DNA from: an uncultured Eubacteriales bacterium
GTDB lineage: Bacteria > Bacillota > Clostridia > Peptostreptococcales > Anaerovoracaceae
Reading direction: 5' to 3'
NCBI GenBank assembly: GCA_902773665.1
Contig: CACYFF010000010.1
Location: forward strand, 38,253 to 102,252
DNA length: 64,000 nt
The position numbers were made by a program, and so were the translations under genes. Below the pieces are notes generated by a model. It saw only the letters and a program-made list of their open reading frames with translations. It did not search any database and was not told the DNA's origin. This document shows positions 39,542 to 48,682 of the stretch, piece by piece. Position 1 is the stretch's first letter. Each line of letters opens with the position of its first letter.

Positions 39542-39860
39542 CGGATACAGGGCGCTGGCGGCTGCCGTGTGCCTGCAGGCGGTGGACGACTGGGAAAAGC
39601 TGTGCAAATGCTATGCGGCGGGGCTGTGCGAGTGCACCGCAGACGGTCACACCATTTGGGACAGATCGCAACGCGCCGCCATAAACGCGTACAACCGCAT
39701 GGGGCAGACGTCTTTTTATGAGCTGACGTTATTTTTTACGCATTCGGGCGACTTATACGCCAACTGCGACACAACGCCGCTGCTGCGCATGCTGCAGCAA
39801 AAGCGCAGGGCCGCAGAACGCCGCCGCAATGCCCGTAAAAGCCGTCAAACAACCCCATAG
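39531..39860 (+). CDS. Hypothetical protein before terminase
   Basis: The 109-residue protein starts MMDSGYRALAAAVCLQAVDDWEK at ATG 39531 and overlaps the preceding gene by 11 bases. The C-terminal tail RRAAERRRNARKSRQ is strongly basic. It resembles phage proteins of unknown function found with late regulators. Confidence 0.6.
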   Translation: MMDSGYRALAAAVCLQAVDDWEKLCKCYAAGLCECTADGHTIWDRSQRAAINAYNRMGQTSFYELTLFFTHSGDLYANCDTTPLLRMLQQKRRAAERRRNARKSRQTTP

Positions 39861-39876
39861 ACGCACCAAAATACCG

Positions 39877-39937
39877 TTGGTGCACTTTTTTATGCGCTAT
39901 AATGATATTGCAGGAGGCTGGGCGAATTGCCCGGCCT
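39877..39937 (+). promoter_or_regulatory. Candidate late promoter and following hairpin
   Basis: A perfect TATAAT at 39898-39903 has TTGGTG 15 bases before it (short spacing). A GGCTGGGC/GCCCGGCC hairpin followed by TTTT lies downstream near 39914-39937. It may be an attenuated late promoter for the packaging and structural genes. Confidence 0.4.
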
Positions 39938-40051
39938 TTTGTGTGCCTCCTACGGAATGGGCCATAGTGGGGATAATACGGCAATTAAATATGCTGGGGC
40001 GGGCGCAGCCGTATTTACGTAGGACGAACGCCCAACACGGAGGTGTAAACG

Positions 40052-40483
40052 GTGGCGGGGATGATAGATAAATGGCTGACCGAGGACGCCCTGCTGCTGA
40101 TAACCGGATGGGCGCGGGACGGGCTGACGTTGGCAGACATTGCCCACAATATGGGCGTGTGCCTTCGTACATTGGTTAACTGGAAAGAGAAAAACGACAA
40201 AATCCGCAAAGCGCTGGACGACGGCAAGGAAGTGGCCGACAGACGCGTGGAAAATGCGCTATACAAACGGGCGCTGGGCTACATGGTTACAGAAAAGACC
40301 ATAACGCAAAGCGAAAAAGACGGCTACAAGGAAGTCACGACTTCCAAGCATATACCGGCAGACGTAACCGCGCAGATTTATTGGCTAAAGAACCGCAAGC
40401 CGAAACAATGGCGCGACCGGCAGGAAACTGCCATAACGGCGGACATTGAGGACCTTACGCCGCTGGTGGAGCTGCTGAAATGA
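40052..40483 (+). CDS. terS: Phage terminase small subunit-like protein
   Basis: GTG 40052 lies eight bases after GGAGG; 143 residues. A helix-turn-helix (DGLTLADIAHNMGVCLRTLVNWKEKN) recognises DNA, followed by helices and a variable C-terminus (DIEDLTPLVELLK). The position directly before the large subunit, with a four-base overlap, supports the role of packaging-site recognition. Confidence 0.8.
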   Translation: MAGMIDKWLTEDALLLITGWARDGLTLADIAHNMGVCLRTLVNWKEKNDKIRKALDDGKEVADRRVENALYKRALGYMVTEKTITQSEKDGYKEVTTSKHIPADVTAQIYWLKNRKPKQWRDRQETAITADIEDLTPLVELLK

Positions 40484-41814
40484 TGCGGCAAACTATCCCC
40501 TGGGGGACATTCAGCGAAAAGCACAAGGCGTACATAAAGACCGGCATTAAAAGCCGGATGTGCGTAGCAGAGGGCGCTATCCGGTCCGGCAAAACGATAG
40601 ACCATTGCATAATGGCCGCGGCCTACCTGGAAACAACCCCGGACGTGTACCACCTGGCCAGCGGCTCCACGATCGGCAACGCCAAATTAAATATTGGCGT
40701 CTGTAATGGCTTCGGGCTTGAAAACCTTTTCCGTGGCCGGTGCCGTTGGGGCCAGTACCGCGACAACGAAGCGCTGTTTATCCGCACCAAGACCGGCGAA
40801 AAGGTTGTTATATTCGCAGGCGGTGCGAAGGCCGACAGCTACAAACGGATCCTGGGCAATTCGTACGGGCTATGGATCGCAACGGAAATAAACGAGCACT
40901 ACGACTGCGCAGACAGCCGCAGCAGCTTTATTAAGGTGGCCAGCGGGCGACAGATCGCAGCGCAGCGGCCTTTTACGTTGTGGGACCTTAACCCGTGCAA
41001 CCCGAATGCGTCCATATATGCGGACTATATCGACAAGTACCGGGAAACCGGGCTGCCGGGCGGGTACCTGTACCAGCACTTCACCGTGCACGACAATGCG
41101 ACCGTAACCCCGGAACGCCTGCAGGAGATCGAGGCGACCTACGAAAAGGGCACGGTATGGTACCGGCGCGACATATTAGGCGAACGGGCCGTGGCGCAGG
41201 GCCTTATTTACCAGGCCTTCGCGGACAACCCGGCCAAATTCCTGGTGGATCCCGCCGAGCTGGACTACCGCAGCGAACGGCACGTGGAAATCCAACGCGC
41301 CGTAATTGGCGTGGACTTCGGCGGCGGCACGTCTGCCCACGCATTCTGCTGCACCGGCTTTACCCGGCACTGGGACGTTATTGTGCTGGCAGACTACCGC
41401 TGCCCGGACGCGCTGGACCCGGAACGGCTGGCGCGGGACTTCGTGGACTTCGTAACAGCCTGCAAACAGCAATGGTTTGTTGTGGACGTCTACTGCGACA
41501 GCGCAGAACAGACCCTAATTAACGGACTGCGCACAGCTGCCGCACGGGAACGCCTGGGCGTTAATATCCTGAACGCCTTAAAACGGCCCATAAACGATCG
41601 AATACGCACGGCCTGTATCCTAATGGCCTCCGGGCGTTTTCGCGTTTCTACGGCCGCAAAAAACACCATAGACGCGCTGGCAACAGCGGTATGGGACCCC
41701 AAACAGATAACCGAGGACGTGCGGCTGGACAATGGCACGTCAAATATTGATAACCTGGACGCGCTGGAGTACACCTACGAACGCGACATGCGCACGTTGG
41801 TGGAATTGGGATAG
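40480..41814 (+). CDS. terL: Phage terminase large subunit (PBSX/T4-like)
   Basis: The 444-residue protein has the ATPase P-loop GAIRSGKT at residues 32-39, a Walker-B-like GLWIATEINEH, and an RNase-H-like nuclease with DFGGGTSAHAF (first catalytic Asp) and VDVYCDSAEQ (second). It packages DNA into the prohead and cuts it. It is coupled to terS by an ATGA overlap and followed five bases later by the portal gene. Confidence 0.92.
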   Translation: MMRQTIPWGTFSEKHKAYIKTGIKSRMCVAEGAIRSGKTIDHCIMAAAYLETTPDVYHLASGSTIGNAKLNIGVCNGFGLENLFRGRCRWGQYRDNEALFIRTKTGEKVVIFAGGAKADSYKRILGNSYGLWIATEINEHYDCADSRSSFIKVASGRQIAAQRPFTLWDLNPCNPNASIYADYIDKYRETGLPGGYLYQHFTVHDNATVTPERLQEIEATYEKGTVWYRRDILGERAVAQGLIYQAFADNPAKFLVDPAELDYRSERHVEIQRAVIGVDFGGGTSAHAFCCTGFTRHWDVIVLADYRCPDALDPERLARDFVDFVTACKQQWFVVDVYCDSAEQTLINGLRTAAARERLGVNILNALKRPINDRIRTACILMASGRFRVSTAAKNTIDALATAVWDPKQITEDVRLDNGTSNIDNLDALEYTYERDMRTLVELG

Positions 41815-41819
41815 ATAAA

Positions 41820-43382
41820 ATGGGCTTATTAGACCTTTTGAAAAAAGGAGCACGAATAATGACGGGCAACAAAGAATACCGGGACGTATTCGAACTGCAA
41901 GGCGTACCGGCGTACCGTGAATTTTATAATTTTACGATACTCCCGGCCAAAAGCATTTACCGCGGGCTGTATACGCCCTGGCACGTGATACCGGCGCCCA
42001 CGATCGGTGACAAGGACGCCAAGCGCACCCTGTACCGCATGAACATGGGCAAGGCTGTATGCGCAGAACTGGCAGGCCTTATTTGGTCCGAGGGCGTAAA
42101 AATTGACATATCCGACGAAACCCTGCAGGCGTTTGTGCTGAATGTGCTGGAACATAACAACTTCCACACCAAAATGCAGGAACATATCGAACAGGCGGCC
42201 GCCCTGGGCGGTGGTGCCTTAAAGGAGTATGTTAAATTCAAGCGCAAAGGCGGGCAGAACGTACCCGGAACGGGCAAGATTGTAATTGACTATGCAATGG
42301 CGGACCAGTTTGTGCCGACGGCCTGGGACAATGCAGGCGTTACGGAGGGCTTTTTCGTAGATCGCAAGGCAAAAGACGGCTACTATTACACCCGTATCGA
42401 GTGGCACAGCTGGAATGGCGACACCTACGTGGTAAAGAACGACCTGTACAAAGCCGCCATGAAGAACGCCAGCGGGGAAAACCAGGACATTTTGGGGTAT
42501 CAGTACCCGCTCGCCAGCATTTACCCCGGCCTGCAGCCGTACACCGAAATAGACGGGCTGGAAAAGTCGTTATTTGCGTACTACCGCACGCCCGTTGCCA
42601 ACAACGTGGACGACAACAGCCCGCTGGGCATTAGCATTTACGGCAACGCCCTGGACACCATGCACGCGCTGGACGTGTGCTTCGACAGTTTTGTGCGCGA
42701 ATTTAGGCTGGGCAAGAAGCGTATTATCGTACCGGCAACCGCGGTGCGTGTTGTCGTGGATCCGGCAAGCGGTGCAACGCGGCGTTATTTTGACCCGAAC
42801 GACGAAACCTACGAAGCGCTGAACACGGACGACCCGGACAAGCTGAAGGTCCAGGACAATAGCATAGAACTGCGCGTGGAGGAGCACGTGGCGGCTATCA
42901 ATGCGTTTCTGTCTATTCTGTGCCTGCAGGTTGGTTTTAGCGCAGGTACGTTTACGTTTGACCTGCACGACGGCTTGAAAACCGCCACCGAGGTTATTAG
43001 CGAAAACAGCAAAACGTATAAGACCATCCGAAACTTCCAGCAGCAGCTCGTACCGGCAATAAAGCGCATTTGCGAAAACATAATTGCGCTGGGCGCCCTG
43101 TACGAAATGGAATACGACGGCAAAAGCATTGCGGCCCTGGCCAATGACTACGAAATAACCGTATCAATGGAGGACGCCGTGCTGGAGGACACCAATACAA
43201 AATACGACAAGGCCATAAAACTGGTGGGCGCTGGCCTTATTAGCAAAAAGACCGCCCTCACCGATCCGGCGTACGGCTTGTGCATGACGGAAGAAACGGC
43301 GGAGGCCGAACTGGCACAGATCGCAAAAGAAAGCCCGGTAAACGCTTTTGTGGTGGACCGTTTCAGCACTACGGGCGAATAG
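41820..43382 (+). CDS. Phage portal protein (SPP1 gp6-like)
   Basis: The 520-residue protein lies between terminase and minor capsid genes with family-usual length. It shows the helical core GLEKSLFAYYRTPVANNVDDNSPLG and later SAGTFTFDLHDGLKTATEV, patterns seen in SPP1-type portals. It forms the dodecameric ring through which DNA enters the head. Confidence 0.88.
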   Translation: MGLLDLLKKGARIMTGNKEYRDVFELQGVPAYREFYNFTILPAKSIYRGLYTPWHVIPAPTIGDKDAKRTLYRMNMGKAVCAELAGLIWSEGVKIDISDETLQAFVLNVLEHNNFHTKMQEHIEQAAALGGGALKEYVKFKRKGGQNVPGTGKIVIDYAMADQFVPTAWDNAGVTEGFFVDRKAKDGYYYTRIEWHSWNGDTYVVKNDLYKAAMKNASGENQDILGYQYPLASIYPGLQPYTEIDGLEKSLFAYYRTPVANNVDDNSPLGISIYGNALDTMHALDVCFDSFVREFRLGKKRIIVPATAVRVVVDPASGATRRYFDPNDETYEALNTDDPDKLKVQDNSIELRVEEHVAAINAFLSILCLQVGFSAGTFTFDLHDGLKTATEVISENSKTYKTIRNFQQQLVPAIKRICENIIALGALYEMEYDGKSIAALANDYEITVSMEDAVLEDTNTKYDKAIKLVGAGLISKKTALTDPAYGLCMTEETAEAELAQIAKESPVNAFVVDRFSTTGE

Positions 43383-43385
43383 CGC

Positions 43386-45584
43386 ATGGCACTTACAAAG
43401 CAGCAGATATTAGAATTATCGGAACCGGTGGAGCAGATGTACATGGACTGCACCGCGCAGCTGATAATAAATATCGCGCAGCACTTTAAGACCGGGCGCG
43501 GACTTGCTACCCAGGCATGGGAAGCGTTGAAGCTGTCCGAAATGGGGCAGTTAACCAACGAAAGCATAGAAATTATCGCGGCCAACACCGGGCAAAAGGC
43601 CGATGCGGTCCGCGCTGCGCTGCAGGAAGGCATAAAAACCAGCCTGGCAGACGAAGAAACCATGCTGCAGAATGCTGCAGACAAGGGCTACGTAAAGACG
43701 ACCGCCGGAACGCTGGAAACGTCGCAGCACGTCCGGGACCTGGTAGACGCCTACGTGGCGCAGGCCGAGGACGACATGAACCTGGTAAACACGGTCATGC
43801 TGCAGAGCACGCAAAACCGCTACCAAATGGCCATACAGCAGGTGGTAAATGCGGAAGAAGCGGCGCAAATTGAGGCGTTGACCGGGGCAAAGAATGCGGC
43901 AGAACTGGCCGCACAGATGGAAAAGGTACAGCGCACCCTAAATGCGGCGACCGGCAGCACCCTGTTGGGAAACGAGGCACGCACCAAGGCCCTGCGCGGT
44001 GCCATTGCTACCCTGGCCAACCAGGGCATAACCGGCTTTATAGACGCAGGCGGCCACCATTGGACACCGGAAGCGTACATAAACATGGATATACGCACCA
44101 CCGTGGGCAACGTGGCGCGACAGGCACAGAAAACCCGCGCCGCCGAATACGGCGTAGACACCTTCCAGGTATCCAGGCATGCGGTGGCCCGTCCGCTGTG
44201 CGCACCGTACCAGGGCTGGATTTGTTCATGGTCCGGCGGCGGGTACACCGTCGAGGATCTGTACGGCAACCAATACCAGGTGCACAACATTAACGAAACC
44301 AGCTACGGCCAGCCCGCTGGACTATTCGGCATTAACTGCGGGCACAACCCGTTAACGTTTGTGCCGGGCTATTCGATACCGCGTGCGCAGGAACTGACGC
44401 CCGAAGAAGAACAGGAAAACGCGCTGCAGTACGCGCAAAGCCAACAGCAGCGGTATTTGGAACGGGAAGTGCGGCACGCCAAAACCGAGGCGCTGGCGTA
44501 CGATGCCGCAGGCGACAAAGAAGGCTTCGTGCTGGCGTCCCAAAAGGTGAAACAGACGCAGGCCGACTATGCGGCATTCTGCAAACAGACCGGCAGAACA
44601 CCGCGCACAGATCGTTTGCAGGTGTACGGCTACAACAGGAGCGTATCCAGCAAGGCCACCGCGGCCACACGCGGGTACAAGCCGCAGGCAGCACCCGTAA
44701 AGGCCGTAAAGCCCGCGCCGGTCGTAAAGCCGGACGTACCGGCGGCGCCTGTAACGTCTATTGTGCCGCCGTTTGTATCAGCGGAAACAACAAAACAGGC
44801 AAACGAATACGGTACACAAATGCTGGGCCGTCTGTATGATGAGCACACCAGTAAAAACGGCCTTAACCGCGTACCGTTTGCGGACGCCAACAAATTGTCT
44901 GCTATTGTTGACGCGGACTATGGCAAATTGCCTGCAGATGTTGCAAACACGTTTAACCGCGTAATTGGAGAACTTGCGACCGAATACGACACCCCATTGC
45001 AGACGATCCGCACAATGGACAGAAACGAAGCAAGGCTGTATAAGGACGCATTTGCGTTTGTGTCGCACCAGTACCCAACCGACGGGGCACGAATGGTTAT
45101 AAACCCCGTAAAATTTAGAAATTTGGCAGACACGGCAGAACGCATAATGGAATTGAGCGAGCGTGGATATGCTGTAAAGGTTGCAAAAGACAAGGCCGCG
45201 GAATACGTCGCCACGCATGAATTTGCGCATACATTATTGGGGCTTCGCGGGAACATTACGCAAAATTTTGTTGGACTTGATGTTGCCCGAATAAATGCGG
45301 CGCGAAAAGAAATTAACACTATTTGGACGGAGTACAAATCTGTTGTTGGTGATCTTCGCGACCAATTCAAAAAAGCCGAAAACGATTATATAATGGGCAC
45401 AGGAACACGCGAAAAGGCGCTGGAAATCAAACGGCAACTTGACCGCGCAAAAATCAGCAACTACTCGTTATCAAACGAGGACGAATTTATGGCGGAAGCG
45501 TTCACCAACGTGCGTATAGGGACTGCGCAAAACGATTATGCAGACCGTGTTTATGCCGTCATAAACAAATTCTTTTTGAGGTGA
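43386..45584 (+). CDS. MuF-type minor capsid protein fused to a C-terminal zincin-like metallopeptidase domain
   Basis: The 732-residue protein has an N-terminal helical minor capsid domain (about 1-370), with the conserved RPLCAPYQGWICSW and GINCGHNPLTFVPG. A Pro/Ala/Val-rich linker follows (residues ~430-470, KPAPVVKPDVPAAPV), then a C-terminal domain. This last domain has the zinc motif HEFAH at 611-615 and EDEFMAEAF at 698-706, which can supply the third zinc ligand and is typical of phage-borne zincins. MuF proteins are ejected with DNA, so the domain is a candidate effector delivered into the host. Its DNA is visibly more AT-rich than the capsid half, suggesting separate origin. A proteolytic maturation role is the alternative. 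Confidence 0.8.
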   Translation: MALTKQQILELSEPVEQMYMDCTAQLIINIAQHFKTGRGLATQAWEALKLSEMGQLTNESIEIIAANTGQKADAVRAALQEGIKTSLADEETMLQNAADKGYVKTTAGTLETSQHVRDLVDAYVAQAEDDMNLVNTVMLQSTQNRYQMAIQQVVNAEEAAQIEALTGAKNAAELAAQMEKVQRTLNAATGSTLLGNEARTKALRGAIATLANQGITGFIDAGGHHWTPEAYINMDIRTTVGNVARQAQKTRAAEYGVDTFQVSRHAVARPLCAPYQGWICSWSGGGYTVEDLYGNQYQVHNINETSYGQPAGLFGINCGHNPLTFVPGYSIPRAQELTPEEEQENALQYAQSQQQRYLEREVRHAKTEALAYDAAGDKEGFVLASQKVKQTQADYAAFCKQTGRTPRTDRLQVYGYNRSVSSKATAATRGYKPQAAPVKAVKPAPVVKPDVPAAPVTSIVPPFVSAETTKQANEYGTQMLGRLYDEHTSKNGLNRVPFADANKLSAIVDADYGKLPADVANTFNRVIGELATEYDTPLQTIRTMDRNEARLYKDAFAFVSHQYPTDGARMVINPVKFRNLADTAERIMELSERGYAVKVAKDKAAEYVATHEFAHTLLGLRGNITQNFVGLDVARINAARKEINTIWTEYKSVVGDLRDQFKKAENDYIMGTGTREKALEIKRQLDRAKISNYSLSNEDEFMAEAFTNVRIGTAQNDYADRVYAVINKFFLR

Positions 45585-45588
45585 TACA

Positions 45589-45738
45589 ATGCTGGACATG
45601 CCCTATTTTATGGAAAACGAGAACTGGTACGACTTCGACGTGGAAAAAGGCAGATATATATTGACCGATGCCGCGCCGGAACGCGCCCGGGCTTCGTATG
45701 CGGAATATTACGCCGCATTGGACAATATCGACGGATAA
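45589..45738 (+). CDS. Small acidic protein after the MuF-zincin gene
   Basis: ATG 45589 follows GAGGTGAT; 49 residues (MLDMPYFMENENWYDFDVEK). Short proteins like this are common between minor capsid and scaffold genes of Firmicutes phages, so a structural or regulatory role is more likely than immunity against the zincin. Confidence 0.6.
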   Translation: MLDMPYFMENENWYDFDVEKGRYILTDAAPERARASYAEYYAALDNIDG

Positions 45739-45767
45739 CAGCAAACATTGGCCAATTTGACCAATCG

Positions 45768-45792
45768 ACCAGCCACCAGGCTGGTTTTTTTA
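45768..45792 (+). terminator. Intrinsic terminator in the capsid region
   Basis: ACCAGCC and GGCTGGT (45768-45774 with 45779-45785) around ACCA, followed by a T-run. It would partly end transcripts from the MuF gene and set expression levels for the scaffold and capsid genes. Confidence 0.75.
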
Positions 45793-45815
45793 TACCGTGA
45801 AAGGAGGAGGCAAAC

Positions 45816-45977
45816 GTGGCAAAAGTAAACACCATGCAGGGCATGTACGACACGGAACTGCAGGCATTTGTAGATGCCGTAGAACCCGAAAAACAGCCCG
45901 ATAGCACGACGAAACAGGAGGCCGTGGACAATTCCACCGCCGCACCCAAGAAACCCGCCAAAAAGGCGAAAAAGTAA
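45816..45977 (+). CDS. Small prophage protein with Lys/Ala/Pro tail
   Basis: GTG 45816 follows AAGGAGGAGG; 53 residues. A short head (VAKVNTMQGMYDTELQAFVD) is followed by a flexible tail ending KKPAKKAKK. Unknown function; placed before the scaffold. Confidence 0.6.
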   Translation: MAKVNTMQGMYDTELQAFVDAVEPEKQPDSTTKQEAVDNSTAAPKKPAKKAKK

Positions 45978-45987
45978 ACAGGCAGAT

Positions 45988-46078
45988 GGCGACCGAAAGG
46001 CCGCTTTTTTATTTGCACGCACCGGCGCAGCGTTATGCGCCATAACAACTTCGCCCGGCGTCAACGGGCGTTACAAGA
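45988..46078 (+). promoter_or_regulatory. Leader hairpins upstream of the scaffold gene
   Basis: A terminator-like GCGACC/GGCCGC stem with a T-run (45988-46012) is followed by GGCGCA/TGCGCC (46033-46051) and GCCCG/CGGGC (46062-46078) hairpins just before the scaffold gene. Together they may set the high expression of scaffold and capsid mRNA. Confidence 0.45.
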
Positions 46079-46093
46079 AAGGACGAAAAACAA

Positions 46094-46663
46094 ATGGCAG
46101 GAATTTTTACCCGTAAAGCATTAACAGACGTACTGAACAGCGAAACCACCCCGGAAGAAAAGGTGGATGCAATTTACAGCCTGTACGGGCGGGCAATCGA
46201 CGACAACTACGTAACCAAGGCCGCGGCCAATGCCGCAAAGCAGGACGCCGTAGAACAGGCCAAGGCGGACGCGTTAAAGGACGTGCCGCCGGTGGACGTA
46301 AAGGCCAGCGACGAATACAAGGCCCTGCAGACCGAGTACAACGCGTACAAGGTGAAACAGGAAGCGCGGACCAGCGCGGACTATGCAGGCGTAAAGCCCA
46401 AATTTTTCGACGCCGTATACGATCGCGTAGACCGTAGCGAAGGCGCAAAACCCGTAAAGGAACAGCTGGATGCAATGCGGGCAGACTTTGAGGAATTTTT
46501 CAACCCCACCGACGACAACGGCAAGGGCGGACAGCCCGGCAAGCCGCAGTTTGGTGCCGGAACTGGTGGGCAGCAGCCCTCCGGCGAAAAGGGCGCCAGC
46601 ATGACCGAATTGTGGGGATATTCCAAGAAGTACGGCTTAAACGAACAGCAGAAAGGAAACTAA
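46094..46663 (+). CDS. Phage scaffold protein (GP20-like)
   Basis: The 189-residue protein has the helical, Ala/Lys/Asp-rich composition of GP20-type scaffolds (DNYVTKAAANAAKQDAVEQ, then EYNAYKVKQEARTSADYAG) with a Gly/Gln-rich C-terminal tail. It directs assembly of the major capsid protein encoded two bases downstream. Confidence 0.85.
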   Translation: MAGIFTRKALTDVLNSETTPEEKVDAIYSLYGRAIDDNYVTKAAANAAKQDAVEQAKADALKDVPPVDVKASDEYKALQTEYNAYKVKQEARTSADYAGVKPKFFDAVYDRVDRSEGAKPVKEQLDAMRADFEEFFNPTDDNGKGGQPGKPQFGAGTGGQQPSGEKGASMTELWGYSKKYGLNEQQKGN

Positions 46664-46664
46664 A

Positions 46665-47570
46665 ATGGCATTTTCCCAGGCAAATGTAAACTATGCACAC
46701 GAGTATAGCCAGGAACTGGCTAACGCTATGCCGTATCTGTCCTATTTTGGGGCAATCTTCGACGGCGAAAACAGCACCAAGTACAGACCGCTGCGCGGCA
46801 AGTACGTGGAGATCCCCTCCCTGGAAGTATCCGGCGCGGTTGCTGCCGATCGTAACAACATGACCGGCGCATTTTCCCGCAAATGGAACAACGCATGGCA
46901 GAGCGTATCCCTGGCGCAGGATCGTGAGTGGTCCACCCTGATCGACCCGCTCGACATGGAAGAAACCAACCGCGTGGCCACCGTCGCCAACATCACCAAG
47001 ACCTTTAACGAGCTGCAGAAAGTCCCCGAAATGGACAGCTACATTGCCAGCACCCTGGCGACCGCTGCCATTGCTGCGTCCGAAGCTGACACGACCGCCC
47101 TCACCGCGGCAAACATCCTGGAGAAGTGGGACACCTACCTGGCCACTATGACCAACGCACGGTTTAACCGTGACCGTATCGTGGCCTACATGACCCCGGC
47201 CACCTATAAGGTGCTGAAGGAGGCCGCCGGTATCACCCGTTTTGTTGACGTTGCCACCGGCATTAGAAACGTTGACAGAAACGTGGGCAAACTGGACGGT
47301 GTAACCATCGTGGAAGTACCGGCCGACCTGATGAAAACCGCATACACCTATACGGAAGGCTTCGCACCTGCTACCGGCGCCGGACAGGTTAACCTCCTCA
47401 TGGTATCCCCGGACGCCGTAGCGGCACCCGTGGTATACGATACCGCAATGGTATCCGCACCGACCGCGGACAACAAGGGCAAGTGGATCTATTACGAGCG
47501 TTTCTACTATGGCTGCTTCGTGCTGTCCAAGAGAACCGCTGGCGTATACGTCAACTACACCGCTGCATAA
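46665..47570 (+). CDS. Major capsid protein
   Basis: The 301-residue protein lies directly after the scaffold, where the major head protein of HK97-like phages is found. It has an N-arm, a long helix (MEETNRVATVANITKTFNELQ) and FVDVATGIRNVDRNVGKLDG in the P-domain. Codon use is biased towards optimal codons (AACATCACC, GGCTTC), as expected of a highly expressed gene. Confidence 0.87.
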   Translation: MAFSQANVNYAHEYSQELANAMPYLSYFGAIFDGENSTKYRPLRGKYVEIPSLEVSGAVAADRNNMTGAFSRKWNNAWQSVSLAQDREWSTLIDPLDMEETNRVATVANITKTFNELQKVPEMDSYIASTLATAAIAASEADTTALTAANILEKWDTYLATMTNARFNRDRIVAYMTPATYKVLKEAAGITRFVDVATGIRNVDRNVGKLDGVTIVEVPADLMKTAYTYTEGFAPATGAGQVNLLMVSPDAVAAPVVYDTAMVSAPTADNKGKWIYYERFYYGCFVLSKRTAGVYVNYTAA

Positions 47571-47582
47571 AGGAGGCCGTAA

Positions 47583-47999
47583 ATGGCTATCGTAGACTAC
47601 ACCTATTACACCAATACGTACCTGGGCGAACCGATAGCCGAAACAGCATTCCCGCGGTATGAAGCCCGCGCCGAGGACCTTATAGCACAAATTACGCGTG
47701 GGGCAGACTATGACAGCCTGCCCTCCGCGTTTAAAACGCTGTACCAAAAGGCCATTTGCGCGCAGGTGGAATATTTTGTGCTGCAGGGCATTAGCGTAGC
47801 AACCGAAGGCGCCAACGCCGGGGACACCTCCTACACCATCGGCAAAATATCGGTGGGCCGTGGTGGATCCGGCAGCAACGCGGCGGCATCCGGCGGCTAT
47901 TCGATGATCGCACCGGCAGCACGCGGGTACCTGGAACAAACGGGCCTGCTGTCGCGGCACGTGGATACGCTGGACGTACGGAACAGGTGGTGGTGGTAA
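47583..47999 (+). CDS. Head-tail connector (gp6-type)
   Basis: The 138-residue helical protein (VDYTYYTNTYLGEPI; ARAEDLIAQITRG) occupies the standard slot after the capsid gene and before the head-closure gene, with matching length for adaptor proteins that bind the portal. Confidence 0.75.
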   Translation: MAIVDYTYYTNTYLGEPIAETAFPRYEARAEDLIAQITRGADYDSLPSAFKTLYQKAICAQVEYFVLQGISVATEGANAGDTSYTIGKISVGRGGSGSNAAASGGYSMIAPAARGYLEQTGLLSRHVDTLDVRNRWWW

Positions 48000-48362
48000 A
48001 TGAGCCGCAAACCACCTGCGCACGTATATGCGCATAGCGTAACTCTGCAGGTATGCACCGGCGTGGACCGCTGGAACCATCCGGCGTGGGCCGAATACCC
48101 GGTGGACCACGTAAACGTGCAGCCCGCGTCCGGCACCACCATGCGCAAGGACGACACCGAGGTGCAGCTGAACGCGCTTTTATTCGCGGATAGCCTGTAC
48201 ACGGTGCCCTCCCTGGACTGGTGGGCGTTAAAGGACGCCAGCGAGGCCGCGGGGCTGCCTGCAACCGTGGTATTTGAAAACCGCCAATACACCGTGGTGG
48301 ATGTTGCCAAACTGTTTAATGAATTTGGCATATTCGACCATTGGGAGGTGGCGTTGAAATGA
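48000..48362 (+). CDS. Head closure / minor capsid protein
   Basis: The 120-residue beta-rich protein starts one base after the connector stop and overlaps the next by four bases. Its features (HSVTLQVCTGVDRWNHP; QLNALLFADSLYT) are those of phage minor capsid 1-type stoppers. Confidence 0.78.
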   Translation: MSRKPPAHVYAHSVTLQVCTGVDRWNHPAWAEYPVDHVNVQPASGTTMRKDDTEVQLNALLFADSLYTVPSLDWWALKDASEAAGLPATVVFENRQYTVVDVAKLFNEFGIFDHWEVALK

Positions 48363-48682
48363 TCTTCAAGGCCGTACCCAAGGCGACCGTAGACAAGATT
48401 TTTCAAAAAGGCTTGTTTGCGGCCCGTGAACAAATACTGACCGACTGCAACTATTACGTAAAGGTGGACCAGCACATATTGGAGCGTAGCGCCTACACCG
48501 AAATGGACGGCAACACGCTGCACGTTATTTGGAACACCCCGTACGCACGGCGGCAGTATTACACCGGCACACCGTCAAAAGACGTCAACCCGAACGCGTC
48601 CATACAATGGGCCGAAAAGGCAGCCGGGGAACATAAAAAGGATTGGGCGGCAATCATAACAAAGGCAATGAAAAATGGCTGA
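48359..48682 (+). CDS. Minor capsid 2-type tail-completion protein
   Basis: ATG 48359 overlaps the previous stop (ATGA); 107 residues. Sequence features (YVKVDQHILERSAYTEMDGNTLHVIWNTPYARRQYY) fit the Minor_capsid_2 family that joins head and tail. It overlaps the next gene by eight bases. Confidence 0.8.
   Translation: MIFKAVPKATVDKIFQKGLFAAREQILTDCNYYVKVDQHILERSAYTEMDGNTLHVIWNTPYARRQYYTGTPSKDVNPNASIQWAEKAAGEHKKDWAAIITKAMKNG

Noticed and set aside
45589..45738. Small gene after the MuF-zincin as an immunity protein
   Set aside because: Similar small proteins occur at this place in phages without a toxin-like MuF tail, so position alone is not enough.
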